This document shows positions 1-7,884 of a DNA stretch of 64,000 nucleotides, piece by piece. The notes under the pieces are model-generated. The model ran no database searches. It saw only the letters and a list, made by a program, of their open reading frames with translations, and was not told the DNA's origin. This DNA is from Kitasatospora phosalacinea. GTDB lineage: Bacteria; Actinomycetota; Actinomycetes; Streptomycetales; Streptomycetaceae. A program made the position numbers and the translations under genes. The first letter of the stretch is position 1; each line of letters begins with the position of its first letter. The stretch lies in the NCBI RefSeq assembly GCF_030268885.1, contig NZ_BSSA01000001.1:62001-126000 (forward strand), given 5' to 3'.

Positions 1-1
1 C

Positions 2-934
2 GGTGACGAGCACGGCCTGCTCCACCCCGTCCGACCCGACGACCCGGTCCGGATCGCCGAGGCGCTCGACCTGCTGCAGGGCGCCGAGCCCGGCTTCCGG
101 GTGCGGGTCTACCGCTCCTTCGCCGCCACCGCCCCCGCGCTGCCGGAGACCCCCGAGGGCTGGGAGGCGTACCTGGGGCGGCCCGGGCGGAAGGTCGACC
201 TCGTCCTGCAGTTCCGCGAGCCGACCGGCAGCCCGGCGGGGTGGGAGGCGTACGTGCGGGGGCAGGTGCGCGAACTCGGCGGGCGGCTCGGCTCGGTGCA
301 GGTGTGCGAGGAGCCGAACGCCGACCTGCCGGTGCTGGACGGCAGCGTCCCGGGCGTGCTGGAGGCGCTGGTGGCGGGGGTGGTCGCGGCCGCGGACGAG
401 GTGCGTGCGCTCGGGCTGGACGCCGCGGTCGGCTTCAACGCCGTCCCCACCGTCGACCCGGACGCGCCGTTCTGGCCCGCGCTGGGCAGGCTCGCCGACC
501 GGCGCTTCCTGGACGCGCTCGACTACGTCGGCCTGGACTTCTTCCCGGACGTCTTCCGCCCCGTCCCCGCCGAGCACCTCGCCGAGGCCACCGCCTGGGT
601 GCTGCACACCTTCCGGCACACCGACCTGCCGAAGGCGGGCATCCCGGCCGACGTCCCGATCCGGATCTGCGAGAACGGCTGGCCGACCGGCCCCGACCGC
701 CCCGAGGACGCCCAGGCGCGGGTGCTGGAGACGGTGGTCCGCACCGTCGCCGACCGGGCCGGGGAACTCGGCATCGACGGCTACGCGCTGTTCGCGCTGC
801 GCGACGCGGACAGCTCCGGCAGCAGCCTGTTCCACCGCTTCGGACTGCTGCACGACGACCACGCGCCCAAGCCCGCGTTCGACACCTACCGCCGCCTGAT
901 CGCCGAACTCGGGCCGCGCCTCAGGGAGTTGTAG
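2..934 (+). CDS. Glycoside-hydrolase-like (GH clan A) protein, 5'-truncated
   Basis: The reading frame is open from the first base of the window, so the N-terminus is missing; 310 codons are present. Sequence seen: a (beta/alpha)8-type domain with an EEPN motif about a third of the way in and ENGWPTG further on. In clan GH-A enzymes these positions carry the acid/base and the nucleophile glutamate, and ENGWPTG resembles the ETGWPS signature of GH17. The C-terminal part (FGLLHDDHAPKPAFDTYRRL) looks like the end of such a barrel. It probably acts on a beta-glucan or similar glycoside. No signal peptide can be judged. Family membership is inference from motifs; the substrate is unknown. Confidence 0.55.
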   Translation, partial: GDEHGLLHPVRPDDPVRIAEALDLLQGAEPGFRVRVYRSFAATAPALPETPEGWEAYLGRPGRKVDLVLQFREPTGSPAGWEAYVRGQVRELGGRLGSVQVCEEPNADLPVLDGSVPGVLEALVAGVVAAADEVRALGLDAAVGFNAVPTVDPDAPFWPALGRLADRRFLDALDYVGLDFFPDVFRPVPAEHLAEATAWVLHTFRHTDLPKAGIPADVPIRICENGWPTGPDRPEDAQARVLETVVRTVADRAGELGIDGYALFALRDADSSGSSLFHRFGLLHDDHAPKPAFDTYRRLIAELGPRLREL

Positions 935-1008
935 GGACAGCGGGAGCGGTGCCGACGGGTGGGCCGGTTCGTGTACCGTACCGTCCACCCGCCGCCCGAG
1001 AGGCCCGC

Positions 1009-1815
1009 ATGACACCCGGAATCATCCGCACGGCCGCCCGCGTGCTGCGCCGCCGCCCCGCCCTGCTCTGCTTCCCCGCCCTCGGCCTGCTGGTCACCGC
1101 CGTGGTGCCCGCGGCCGCCTGGTTCCCGCTGCTCCGGGGGGTCTGGCAGCGGGTCGAGGCCGGCGGCGCCCCGAGCCCGGCCCAGTGGGGAGCGGTCGCG
1201 CTGGTGCTGTGGGCCGCCTCCGCGCTCGGCGGGCTCTGCACCGCCGCCCTGCTGCACTCCGTCCACGAGCTCCTCGACGGTCGGCGCCCGCCGCTGCGCG
1301 CCTCGCTGGCGGCGACCGGGCGGCGCCTGCCGACGCTGCTCGCCTGGAGCCTGTTCTCGCTGCTCGTCGGCTCGGTGCTGCGGACCGGGGAGTCGCTCGC
1401 CGGACTCGCCACCCTCTTCGACCTGCTGGGTGTCTCCTGGTCGTTGCTGACCTTCTTCGTCTTGCCCGTCATCGTGGTCGAGGGAGCCGGCCTGCCGGCC
1501 AGCCTGCGCCGGTCGCTGGCGCTGGGCCGCCGCGCGCTGGGCCGCTGGGTCGTCGGCGGCCTGAAGCTCTTCCTCGTCACCGCGCTGGTCGCGCTCGGGG
1601 CGCTCGCCGCGCTGATCCTCGCGGTCGAGTCGGACAGCACCTCCGTCCTCCTCGCGGTCCTCGCCGCGGTCGTGGCCGTCCTGCTGCTGGTCGCGGTGGT
1701 CAGGTCCGCCGCGTCCGGCATCTACCGGACCTCCCTCTACCACGAGGCCGTCGCCTCAGCGGCCCCCGCCGGGGACGCCCTCGCGACCGTCCCCGCCGGA
1801 CGGGGCGGCCGGTGA
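1009..1815 (+). CDS. Multi-pass integral membrane protein (DUF6159-like)
   Basis: 268 residues with about six hydrophobic segments: residues 18-40, a pair around 65-90, 118-140, the stretch ending VLPVIVVEGAG, and a long pair at 185-235. The VLPVIVVEGAG element followed by an SLRRSLALGRR basic stretch is typical of small actinobacterial permease-like proteins annotated DUF6159. No catalytic motif is visible. The ATG at 1009 is the first start after the upstream gene. The 3' end overlaps the convergent methyltransferase gene by 60 bp, so transcription of the pair may interfere. Function unknown. Confidence 0.6.
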   Translation: MTPGIIRTAARVLRRRPALLCFPALGLLVTAVVPAAAWFPLLRGVWQRVEAGGAPSPAQWGAVALVLWAASALGGLCTAALLHSVHELLDGRRPPLRASLAATGRRLPTLLAWSLFSLLVGSVLRTGESLAGLATLFDLLGVSWSLLTFFVLPVIVVEGAGLPASLRRSLALGRRALGRWVVGGLKLFLVTALVALGALAALILAVESDSTSVLLAVLAAVVAVLLLVAVVRSAASGIYRTSLYHEAVASAAPAGDALATVPAGRGGR

Positions 1816-2712
1816 GCGGTCGCCGGGGCGTCGCTTGAGGCAGGTCACCCAGCGGTTGGCGGCGAGGGCGTCGCGGGGTTCGGGGCGCAGCGCGGTGGGG
1901 GAGTGGTCGAACGGGGTGCGGGTGGTGGTGCTCCAGCCGAGGGCGGTCAGGGCGGCCGCGGTGTCGGGGCGCGGGCCGGGGGCGAACAGGGCGAGCAGGT
2001 CGATGCCGAGCCGTCGGCGGGCCGCCGCGTAGACGGGGGCGGCCCGGACGGCCGGGGACTCCGGAGCGGACTTGACCTCGTAGGCGAGGGTGGAGCCGGG
2101 GACGCTGAGCCGGTCCAGGGCGGTGGCGACGGCGAGTTCGTCCGCGGCCGGGAGGTACAGGAACAGGCCCTCGGCCAGCCAGGCCACCGGCCGGGACGGG
2201 TCCAGTCCGGCGGCGGTCAGCGCGGACGTCCAGTCCCCGCGCAGGTCGACCGGGACGGTGCGGCGGCGGGCGAGCGGGACGGCGTCCAGGCCGTCCAGCA
2301 CGCGCTGCTTGAAGTCGAGCACCCCGGGGCGGTCCAGCTCCCACACGGTGGTGCCGGGCGGCCAGGGCAGCCGGTGGGCCCGGCTGTCCAGGCCCGCGCC
2401 CAGCAGCACCACCTGTCGGGTGCCGGAGCCGGCCGCGGCGAGCAGGTGCTCGTCCAGCACCTTGGTCCGCAGCGCGAAGTAGGTCGCCAGCCGCCCCCAC
2501 AGCGGGTCGTCGGGGTCGACCAGGGCGGGGTCGTCCGGCCAGTCGGCGCAGCCCGGCGAGGCCCGGACGAAGTGCTCGGCGAACGGGTCGACGGCCAGGG
2601 CGCCGCTGCGCCGGGCCTCCAGGGCCCGGGCGTGGGCGACCAGCAGGGCGGTCCGGCCGACGCCGCCCCCCACCCCGGCGTCGGGGCGGGAGGCGTCGGT
2701 CGGCGCGGTCAC
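1756..2712 (-). CDS. SAM-dependent methyltransferase, leucine carboxyl methyltransferase (PPM1/LCM) family
   Basis: 318 residues. Visible family features are an N-terminal RTALLVAHARALE element, FALRTKVLDEHL, the SAM-binding strand VVLLGAGLDSRAHRL, an ELDRPGVLDFK acidic motif, and LAEGLFLYLP, all characteristic of the actinobacterial LCM-like class I methyltransferases (TIGR00027-type). The substrate is unknown; these enzymes methylate carboxyl or hydroxyl groups on small molecules or proteins. The GTG start at 2712 overlaps the isochorismatase stop (GTGA), so it is translationally coupled as the third gene of an operon. The Arg/Gly-rich tail overlaps the 3' end of the convergent membrane-protein gene. 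Confidence 0.8.
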   Translation of the reverse strand: MTAPTDASRPDAGVGGGVGRTALLVAHARALEARRSGALAVDPFAEHFVRASPGCADWPDDPALVDPDDPLWGRLATYFALRTKVLDEHLLAAAGSGTRQVVLLGAGLDSRAHRLPWPPGTTVWELDRPGVLDFKQRVLDGLDAVPLARRRTVPVDLRGDWTSALTAAGLDPSRPVAWLAEGLFLYLPAADELAVATALDRLSVPGSTLAYEVKSAPESPAVRAAPVYAAARRRLGIDLLALFAPGPRPDTAAALTALGWSTTTRTPFDHSPTALRPEPRDALAANRWVTCLKRRPGDRSPAAPSGGDGREGVPGGGR

Positions 2713-3383
2713 CGCAGCCCCGCCGGTGTCGTGCCGGTGTCGAACGCGGGGGCAGTGAAGGGGAGTTGCCCCAGGTCGGTGATCCGGGCGCCGTACACCC
2801 GGGCCATGAAGCGCAGGATGTCGGCGTCCGCCAGGTGCAGTGCGGTGGTGCAGTCGCGCAGCACGGTCAGGTGGAAGCCGCGCTGGAAGGCGGTGCGGGC
2901 GGTGGAGTCCACGCAGACGTCGGTGAACAGGCCCGCCAGGACGAGGCGTTCGATGCCGCGGCGGCGCAGGTGGGGCTCGAAGTCCGGGTCCTGGAAGGCG
3001 TCGAAGCAGGCGCGCTTGGTGAACACGGCCTCCTCCGGCCGCGGTCGCACGCCGTGGAACCCGGCGCCCCAGCTGCCCTCCAGGCACTTGGGGCGCTTGC
3101 CGAGCAGGGCGTCCCGCCGCCGCCAGGCCGGGCCCTGGTGGACGGGGTCGCCCAGGAAGCGGACGAACAGCACCTCCGTCCCCGCCTCCCGGGCCGCCTC
3201 GACCGCCCGGACGCTGTTGGCGGCGGCCCGGGCGAGCAGGGCCGGGTCGCCCGGGAAGCGCGCGGCGGCGACCTCGCCCGCGCAGAAGTCGTTCTGCAGG
3301 TCGACCACGACCAGCGCGCTCCGCCCGTCGGCCGCGTCGGCTCCGCTGACCGCGGCGGCCCCGTCGGCCGGGCCCGCGCTCAC
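2709..3383 (-). CDS. Isochorismatase-family cysteine hydrolase
   Basis: 224 residues. It has the family catalytic set: Asp28 in VVVDLQNDF, a Lys in TKRACFDAF, and the nucleophile Cys in GLFTDVCVDSTARTAF. Members hydrolyse isochorismate, nicotinamide, N-carbamoyl compounds or similar; the sequence does not tell which. The GTG start at 3383 overlaps the stop of the upstream dehydrogenase-like gene (GTGA), and its own stop overlaps the methyltransferase start in the same way, so the three genes form one coupled operon. The co-occurrence suggests a short small-molecule pathway, which is inference. Confidence 0.85.
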   Translation of the reverse strand: MSAGPADGAAAVSGADAADGRSALVVVDLQNDFCAGEVAAARFPGDPALLARAAANSVRAVEAAREAGTEVLFVRFLGDPVHQGPAWRRRDALLGKRPKCLEGSWGAGFHGVRPRPEEAVFTKRACFDAFQDPDFEPHLRRRGIERLVLAGLFTDVCVDSTARTAFQRGFHLTVLRDCTTALHLADADILRFMARVYGARITDLGQLPFTAPAFDTGTTPAGLR

Positions 3384-4480
3384 CGGGCCCCCGCCCGGGC
3401 GGTCGGGTCCTGGGCCGGGACGGGGACGGGGGCCGACGCGCCGCTGAGGGCGTCCAGCACGGCGTCCGTCACCTCGGTGGTCCCGGCCGTCCCGCCGAGG
3501 TCGGGGGTGCGGGCCCCGCGGGCCAGGGCGGCGGCGATCGCGGCCTCCACGGCGGCCTCCGCGCCGGGGCAGTCGGCGTGCCGCTCGGCGATCCGGGCGG
3601 CGGCCCGGATGGTGGCGACCGGGTTGACCAGGTCGCGCCCGGCCAGGTCGTCGGCCGAGCCGTGCACGGTCTGGTACTCGGTGAGACCGGCCAGCGCCGG
3701 GTGCAGGTGGACGTTCTCGGTGCAGCGGTTCTCCTGCCGCTCGGAGCCGTAGCGGTCGAGCAGGACGACGTGCATGATGTCGGCCCACTCGTTCCCGGCG
3801 ACCAGCAGCGTGCGGTCCTCGGGGCCGTGCGCGATCAGGTTGCGGTTGACCGTGTCGGGCTGGAACAGGGCGACGTCCAGGCCGAGTTCGGCGGACAGCT
3901 GCTCCGTCCAGTCGTCCAGCGCGCCGTCCAGCAGGTGGTACTTGTAGGCCAGCAGCACCCGGGCCGGGCCCTCGGGCCAGCACTGCCGGGCGCGTTCCAC
4001 CGCGTAGCGCACCACCTGCTCGGTGACGGCGCGGCTGAACTCCATGGTGCGCACCACCTTGCCGGGGGAGTGCCGGTTCTCGCCGGTGTAGAAGCCCTGC
4101 GCCTGGTCGCGGACCAGCAGCAGCCGCGCCGTCCCGGCGGTGAGCGGCTCGACCTTGACGGCGGCCAGCCGCTGCCGGACCAGGTACAGCGACTGGGCGT
4201 TGATCGCGGTGCGGAACACCGCCCGCACCCCCGCGGCCGCCTGCTCGCGGCAGAACCACTCGTAGTGCGCGGCGTCCTGCTCGGTGAGCGCGGCGATCTC
4301 CGCGGTGCCCGCGGCCTCGGCGCGCAGCGACACGTACGAGTGGTAGACCCGCGGCGAGCGCTCCACCCGGACCCGGGTGCCGTGCAGCCGGGCGATCCGG
4401 TCGAGCACCCGCTCGAAGACGGGGGCGAGGTCCGGGCCGGTGCCCCGGCCGACGGCGAGGGCGATGGGCGGTACGGTCAC
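3380..4480 (-). CDS. Isocitrate/isopropylmalate dehydrogenase-family protein (divergent)
   Basis: 366 residues. Recognisable Iso_dh landmarks are VGRGTGPDLAPVFE at the N-terminus, FYTGENRHSPG followed by MEFSRAVTEQVVRYA, a Lys in LLAYKYHLLDG, the metal-region motif NEWADIMHVVLLD (equivalent to NLFGDILSD) and the dinucleotide loop HGSADDLAGRDLVNP. The order matches beta-decarboxylating NAD(P)-dependent dehydrogenases, but several canonical stretches are altered, so the substrate is likely a different 2-hydroxy acid. It is the first gene of the dehydrogenase-isochorismatase-methyltransferase operon. The GTG start at 4480 is the first in-frame start. Family is clear; reaction unknown. Confidence 0.75.
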   Translation of the reverse strand: MTVPPIALAVGRGTGPDLAPVFERVLDRIARLHGTRVRVERSPRVYHSYVSLRAEAAGTAEIAALTEQDAAHYEWFCREQAAAGVRAVFRTAINAQSLYLVRQRLAAVKVEPLTAGTARLLLVRDQAQGFYTGENRHSPGKVVRTMEFSRAVTEQVVRYAVERARQCWPEGPARVLLAYKYHLLDGALDDWTEQLSAELGLDVALFQPDTVNRNLIAHGPEDRTLLVAGNEWADIMHVVLLDRYGSERQENRCTENVHLHPALAGLTEYQTVHGSADDLAGRDLVNPVATIRAAARIAERHADCPGAEAAVEAAIAAALARGARTPDLGGTAGTTEVTDAVLDALSGASAPVPVPAQDPTARAGAR

Positions 4481-4565
4481 TGCGGGACTCCTCGGGAGCG
4501 GCGGGGCGCGACGGGCTGCGCCGTGGCGCGGGGGTGCGGGGAGGGGAGGGGGTGCGGCGGGCGGC

Positions 4566-5096
4566 TCAGGCGGACTGCGGGACCAGCCGGTCGCCGGGGA
4601 TGCCGGACTTCTCCGGGGCGTAGTAGTCGCGGATGCCCTCGGCCCACACCCCGACGGTGATCCGGTCCGCGGCGTCCGGGCCGAAGGCGTCGAACAGCGC
4701 CTCGGTGTTCTCCTTCTCGAAGCCGATCGCGAGCATCAGGGCGACGAACCGGTCCCGCTCGATCAGGCCGTCGTGCTCGGGGTCGCCGAGCGCGGCGAGG
4801 GCGTCGGCGAACCGCGCCGCGGTGGCGCCGAACAGCTCCGGGTCCAGGACGAAGCCGCGGAACTCCTCCGGGCTGATCACCCCGTCGCCGTTGGCGTCCA
4901 GCGTCGTGGACAGCACCCGCCAGTAGTGCTCCAGGCTGTCGGCGAGCGCCTGCCGGTCGGCGGCGGGCGAGTCGGCGGCGACGGCCAGCACCCGTTCGGT
5001 CATCAGGGCGAAGTCGTCGGCGTCGAGCACCCCGTTGCCGTTGGCGTCGAACAGGGTGAACACCAGCGCGGCGCGCCGGTGGGCGTCGTGTCCCAT
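4566..5096 (-). CDS. EF-hand calcium-binding protein (calerythrin-like)
   Basis: 176 residues, the size of actinobacterial calerythrin/CabB-type sarcoplasmic-calcium-binding-like proteins. Three convincing EF-hand loops are seen: residues 17-28 (DANGNGVLDADD), 67-78 (DANGDGVISPEE) and 105-116 (DPEHDGLIERDR). A degenerate fourth follows near FGPDAADRITV. It is a cytosolic Ca2+ buffer or sensor with no signal peptide. The ATG at 5096 is preceded by a GAGAGGA ribosome site. It lies 85 bp upstream of the dehydrogenase-like operon on the same strand and may be co-transcribed. Its partner is unknown. Confidence 0.88.
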   Translation of the reverse strand: MGHDAHRRAALVFTLFDANGNGVLDADDFALMTERVLAVAADSPAADRQALADSLEHYWRVLSTTLDANGDGVISPEEFRGFVLDPELFGATAARFADALAALGDPEHDGLIERDRFVALMLAIGFEKENTEALFDAFGPDAADRITVGVWAEGIRDYYAPEKSGIPGDRLVPQSA

Positions 5097-5517
5097 GAAC
5101 AGCCGTCCTCTCGTTCGCGGCGGTCCGGCCGGACGCGGCCGGACCCGTCCGTGCCCCCACTCTGGCGGCGGCCGGACCGCGGTGGTCGGGGAACTGACGG
5201 AGCGTCACCCCGGAGGGTGACGAACGCGACGCGGGTGACGTTGGTCACGCCGGGCGGCCCGCGGGGCGCGACCTGACGGGACGTCACATCCGGGCCCGAG
5301 CAGCGCGGAAGCCGCCGCCGGGCGCCGCGGGTGTGGCCGCCGTCACGTCCGGCGCCCCCTTCCGGGGCGAAGCGCTGCTGGTCAGCGGGGGGACCGGCCC
5401 CGGACCGGCCCGGGGGGCCTGGCTAGCATGGGGGTCGCCTCGGCACGGCCAACCCTCAGCACGGCCCGCCTCCAGCTCGGCCTACCCTCAACTCGGCCTA
5501 CCCTCGAAAGTTGAATT
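5097..5517. promoter_or_regulatory. Divergent intergenic region between EF-hand gene and gap
   Basis: A 421-bp gene-free stretch. It holds a perfect inverted repeat CGTCACCC-CGGA-GGGTGACG at 5203-5222, able to form a hairpin or serve as an operator. A TAGCAT -10-like hexamer lies at 5424-5429, without a clear -35, for rightward transcription of the GAPDH gene. A 16-bp tandem array then reaches into the presumed leader. I see no convincing small gene here. Confidence 0.4.
5443..5506 (+). repeat. Four imperfect 16-bp tandem units in the gap leader
   Basis: Units begin at 5443, 5459, 5475 and 5491. The last two share an exact CTCGGCCTACCCTC core (5476-5489 and 5492-5505); the first two are diverged. 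The array sits between the TAGCAT hexamer and the GTG start of the GAPDH gene, so it would be transcribed as 5' leader. Confidence 0.6.
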
Positions 5518-6957
5518 GTGACTGTCAACGACGACGTGTTCACGGACTGGAAGACCCGCGAGGAGCTCGCGGAGACGATGATCCCGATCATCGGACGGCT
5601 CCACCGCGAGCGGGACGTCACCATCCTGCTGCACAGCCGTTCCCTGGTGAACAAGTCGGTGATCAGCATCCTGAAGACGCACCGCTTCGCCCGCCAGATC
5701 GCCGGCCAGGAACTCTCGATCACCGAGACCTTCCCCTTCCTCCAGGCCCTCGCCACGCTCGACCTCGGCCCGTCCCAGATCGACCTCGGCCTGCTCGCCG
5801 AGGCCCACCGCGCCGACGACCGCGGCCTGTCCGTCGCCGAGTTCACCGCCGAGGCGGTGGCGGGCGCGACCGGCGCCAACAAGACCGAGCGCCAGGCCCC
5901 GCGCGACGTGGTGCTGTACGGCTTCGGCCGGATCGGCCGCCTGCTCGCCCGCCTGCTGGTCGAGAAGGCCGGCGGCCTGCGGCTGCGCGCCATCGTGGTC
6001 CGCAACGGCGGCGGCGACGACCTGGTCAAGCGCGCCTCGCTGCTGCGCCGCGACTCCATCCACGGCCAGTTCCAGGGCACCATCACCGTGGACGAGGCGA
6101 CCGACACCATCGTCGCCAACGGCAACGCGATCAAGGTCATCTACTCCAACGACCCCGGCGAGGTGGACTACACCGCCTACGGGATCGACAACGCCATCCT
6201 GATCGACAACACCGGCCGCTGGCGCGACCGCGAGGGCCTGTCCCAGCACCTGCGCCCCGGCATCGCCAAGGTCGTGCTGACCGCCCCCGGCAAGGGCGAC
6301 GTCCCGAACATCGTGCACGGCGTCAACCACGACACCGTCAAGCCGGACGAGCGGATCATCTCCTGCGCGTCCTGCACCACCAACGCGATCGTGCCGCCGC
6401 TGAAGGCGATGGACGACGAGTACGGCGTGCTGCGCGGCCACGTGGAGACCGTCCACTCGTTCACCAACGACCAGAACCTGCTGGACAACTACCACAAGGC
6501 CGACCGCCGGGGCCGCTCCGCGCCGCTCAACATGGTCATCACCGAGACCGGCGCCGCCTCGGCCGTCGCCAAGGCCCTGCCCGAGCTGAAGGCCAAGATC
6601 ACCGGCAGCTCGATCCGCGTCCCCGTGCCGGACGTCTCGATCGCCATCCTCAACCTGCAGCTGGCCCGCGAGACCACCCGCGAGGACGTCCTGGAGCACC
6701 TGCGGGAGGTCTCGCTGACCTCCGCGCTGAAGCGGCAGATCGACTTCATCGACTCGCCCGACGCGGTCTCCAGCGACTTCATCGGCTCCCGCCACGCCTC
6801 GATCGTGGACGCGGGCGCGACCAAGGTCGAGGGCGACAACGCGATCCTCTACCTGTGGTACGACAACGAGTTCGGCTACTCCTGCCAGGTCGTCCGGGTC
6901 GTCCAGCACGTCTCCGGCGTCGAGTACCCGACCTTCCCGGTCGTTCCGACGCACTGA
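5518..6957 (+). CDS. gap: Glyceraldehyde-3-phosphate dehydrogenase, N-terminally extended form
   Basis: 479 residues against about 335 for ordinary GAPDH. The catalytic part starts near residue 130: YGFGRIGR at about 134-141 binds NAD(P), and CASCTTN carries the nucleophile Cys286. YLWYDNEFGYS closes the catalytic domain. The first ~130 residues are an alpha-helical extension (MTVNDDVFTDWKTREELA onwards) seen in a distinct group of actinobacterial and gammaproteobacterial GAPDHs. It converts glyceraldehyde-3-phosphate to 1,3-bisphosphoglycerate or the reverse. The GTG at 5518 is used; a GAAAG stretch upstream is only a weak ribosome site. No other glycolytic gene is adjacent. A strong terminator follows. 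Confidence 0.93.
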   Translation: MTVNDDVFTDWKTREELAETMIPIIGRLHRERDVTILLHSRSLVNKSVISILKTHRFARQIAGQELSITETFPFLQALATLDLGPSQIDLGLLAEAHRADDRGLSVAEFTAEAVAGATGANKTERQAPRDVVLYGFGRIGRLLARLLVEKAGGLRLRAIVVRNGGGDDLVKRASLLRRDSIHGQFQGTITVDEATDTIVANGNAIKVIYSNDPGEVDYTAYGIDNAILIDNTGRWRDREGLSQHLRPGIAKVVLTAPGKGDVPNIVHGVNHDTVKPDERIISCASCTTNAIVPPLKAMDDEYGVLRGHVETVHSFTNDQNLLDNYHKADRRGRSAPLNMVITETGAASAVAKALPELKAKITGSSIRVPVPDVSIAILNLQLARETTREDVLEHLREVSLTSALKRQIDFIDSPDAVSSDFIGSRHASIVDAGATKVEGDNAILYLWYDNEFGYSCQVVRVVQHVSGVEYPTFPVVPTH

Positions 6958-6977
6958 CCGACCCGCTCTCCCCGCGG

Positions 6978-7005
6978 AACCCCGGACGGCCCGCCGTCCG
7001 GGGTT
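6978..7005 (+). terminator. Strong GC hairpin terminator after gap
   Basis: Perfect 13-bp arms (6978-6990 and 6993-7005) with a CC centre, only 20 bp past the gap stop and followed by TCCC rather than a U tract, as is usual in Streptomyces. It lies between two convergent genes (gap and the CGNR gene) and may act in both directions. Confidence 0.8.
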
Positions 7006-7079
7006 TCCCGTTCTCCGGGGACGGCCCGTTCTCCGGGGGGTGGTCGGGTCTCCGGGGCCGGTCGGGCCCGCCGGGTCGG

Positions 7080-7700
7080 TCAGGCCCGCTGCTCCGCGCG
7101 CCGCTTGGCGTAGGCGCGGGCCGCCCGGACGCGGTCGCCGCAGCGGGTGGAGCACCAGTGCCGGGCGGCGTGGGTGCGGACGTAGAACCGGCTGCACGGG
7201 GCGCCCCCGCAGCGGGCCAGCCGCTCGGCGTCCGGGCCGGTCAGCAGGTCGGCGGCGTCGGCGGCCAGCCGGGCCATCGCCCGGTCGGCGATCCGGTCGG
7301 CCGGGTGCGGCAGCCTGCGGTGCAGACCCCGCTCGGCGTCCCAGTGCAGCAGCGCCACCGCCGGGGCCGCGGTCAGCGCCTCGTTCACCGCCGCCAGCGC
7401 CCCCGGCGGCGCGGGCCGTCCCGCCACCCGGGCGTCCAGCAGCTCCCGCACCGCCCCCCGGAACACCCGCAGCCGCACCGTGCACGGCCCCAGCACCCGT
7501 CCCGCCTCCGGTGCGAGCCCGTGCTCCACCAGCCACTCCGACGCCGCCTCCGGCGCCCCGAGCAGGTCCAGCGGCCCGCTCGGCAGCGTCAGCAGCGAGT
7601 TGGCGAAGTCCAGCGCCGGGTACTGCTCGGCCCCCGGGGCGGGCGGCGGCACGACGGGTTCTGCGGCGGTGGGGGCGGTGCGCTGGCTCATGCCCCTCAT
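7080..7700 (-). CDS. CGNR zinc-finger transcriptional regulator (ABATE domain)
   Basis: 206 residues. The N-terminal half, with LDFANSLLTLPSGPLDLLG, matches the stress-associated ABATE domain. The C-terminus is a zinc finger with CGGAPCSRFYV followed by HWCSTRCGDRVRAARAYAKRR, the typical CGNR-type C-x4-C...C-x3-C arrangement with a basic tail for DNA binding. Starts are possible at 7700 (MRGMSQ) or 7691 (MSQRT). The only ribosome-like site abuts the second ATG too closely, so 7700, possibly leaderless, is listed. It is divergent from the metallo-hydrolase, and the shared spacer is full of related repeats, suggesting it regulates itself and that gene (inference). Confidence 0.85.
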   Translation of the reverse strand: MRGMSQRTAPTAAEPVVPPPAPGAEQYPALDFANSLLTLPSGPLDLLGAPEAASEWLVEHGLAPEAGRVLGPCTVRLRVFRGAVRELLDARVAGRPAPPGALAAVNEALTAAPAVALLHWDAERGLHRRLPHPADRIADRAMARLAADAADLLTGPDAERLARCGGAPCSRFYVRTHAARHWCSTRCGDRVRAARAYAKRRAEQRA

Positions 7701-7717
7701 GGTAAACGCTCGCGTTG

Positions 7718-7862
7718 CCCGTGAGGAGAGGCGTTCGGTCGGCCGTCGGCCCTCGGGAGTCGGGTGGGGAAGCTCGGTGTACTTCACGGAAAACCTTGCG
7801 ATTCTCCGTGAGAGGCCGCTAGATTCTCCTCACGGAGAAAGTTGAAGTTCCCCGTGAGGGGA
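7718..7862. promoter_or_regulatory. Operator-rich divergent promoter between CGNR gene and metallo-hydrolase
   Basis: A perfect 11-bp inverted repeat has arms TTCTCCGTGAG (7802-7812) and CTCACGGAGAA (7829-7839). Related elements are CCCGTGAGGAG (7718-7728), TTCACGGAAAA (7783-7793) and TTCCCCGTGAGGGG (7848-7861). The rightward promoter reads TTGCGA (7796-7801), 18 bp, TAGATT (7820-7825), so the repeat overlaps both promoter boxes. This looks like a repressor operator, with the adjacent CGNR protein as the obvious candidate. Confidence 0.65.
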
Positions 7863-7884
7863 TCGCCGATTCGCGAGGTGCGCC

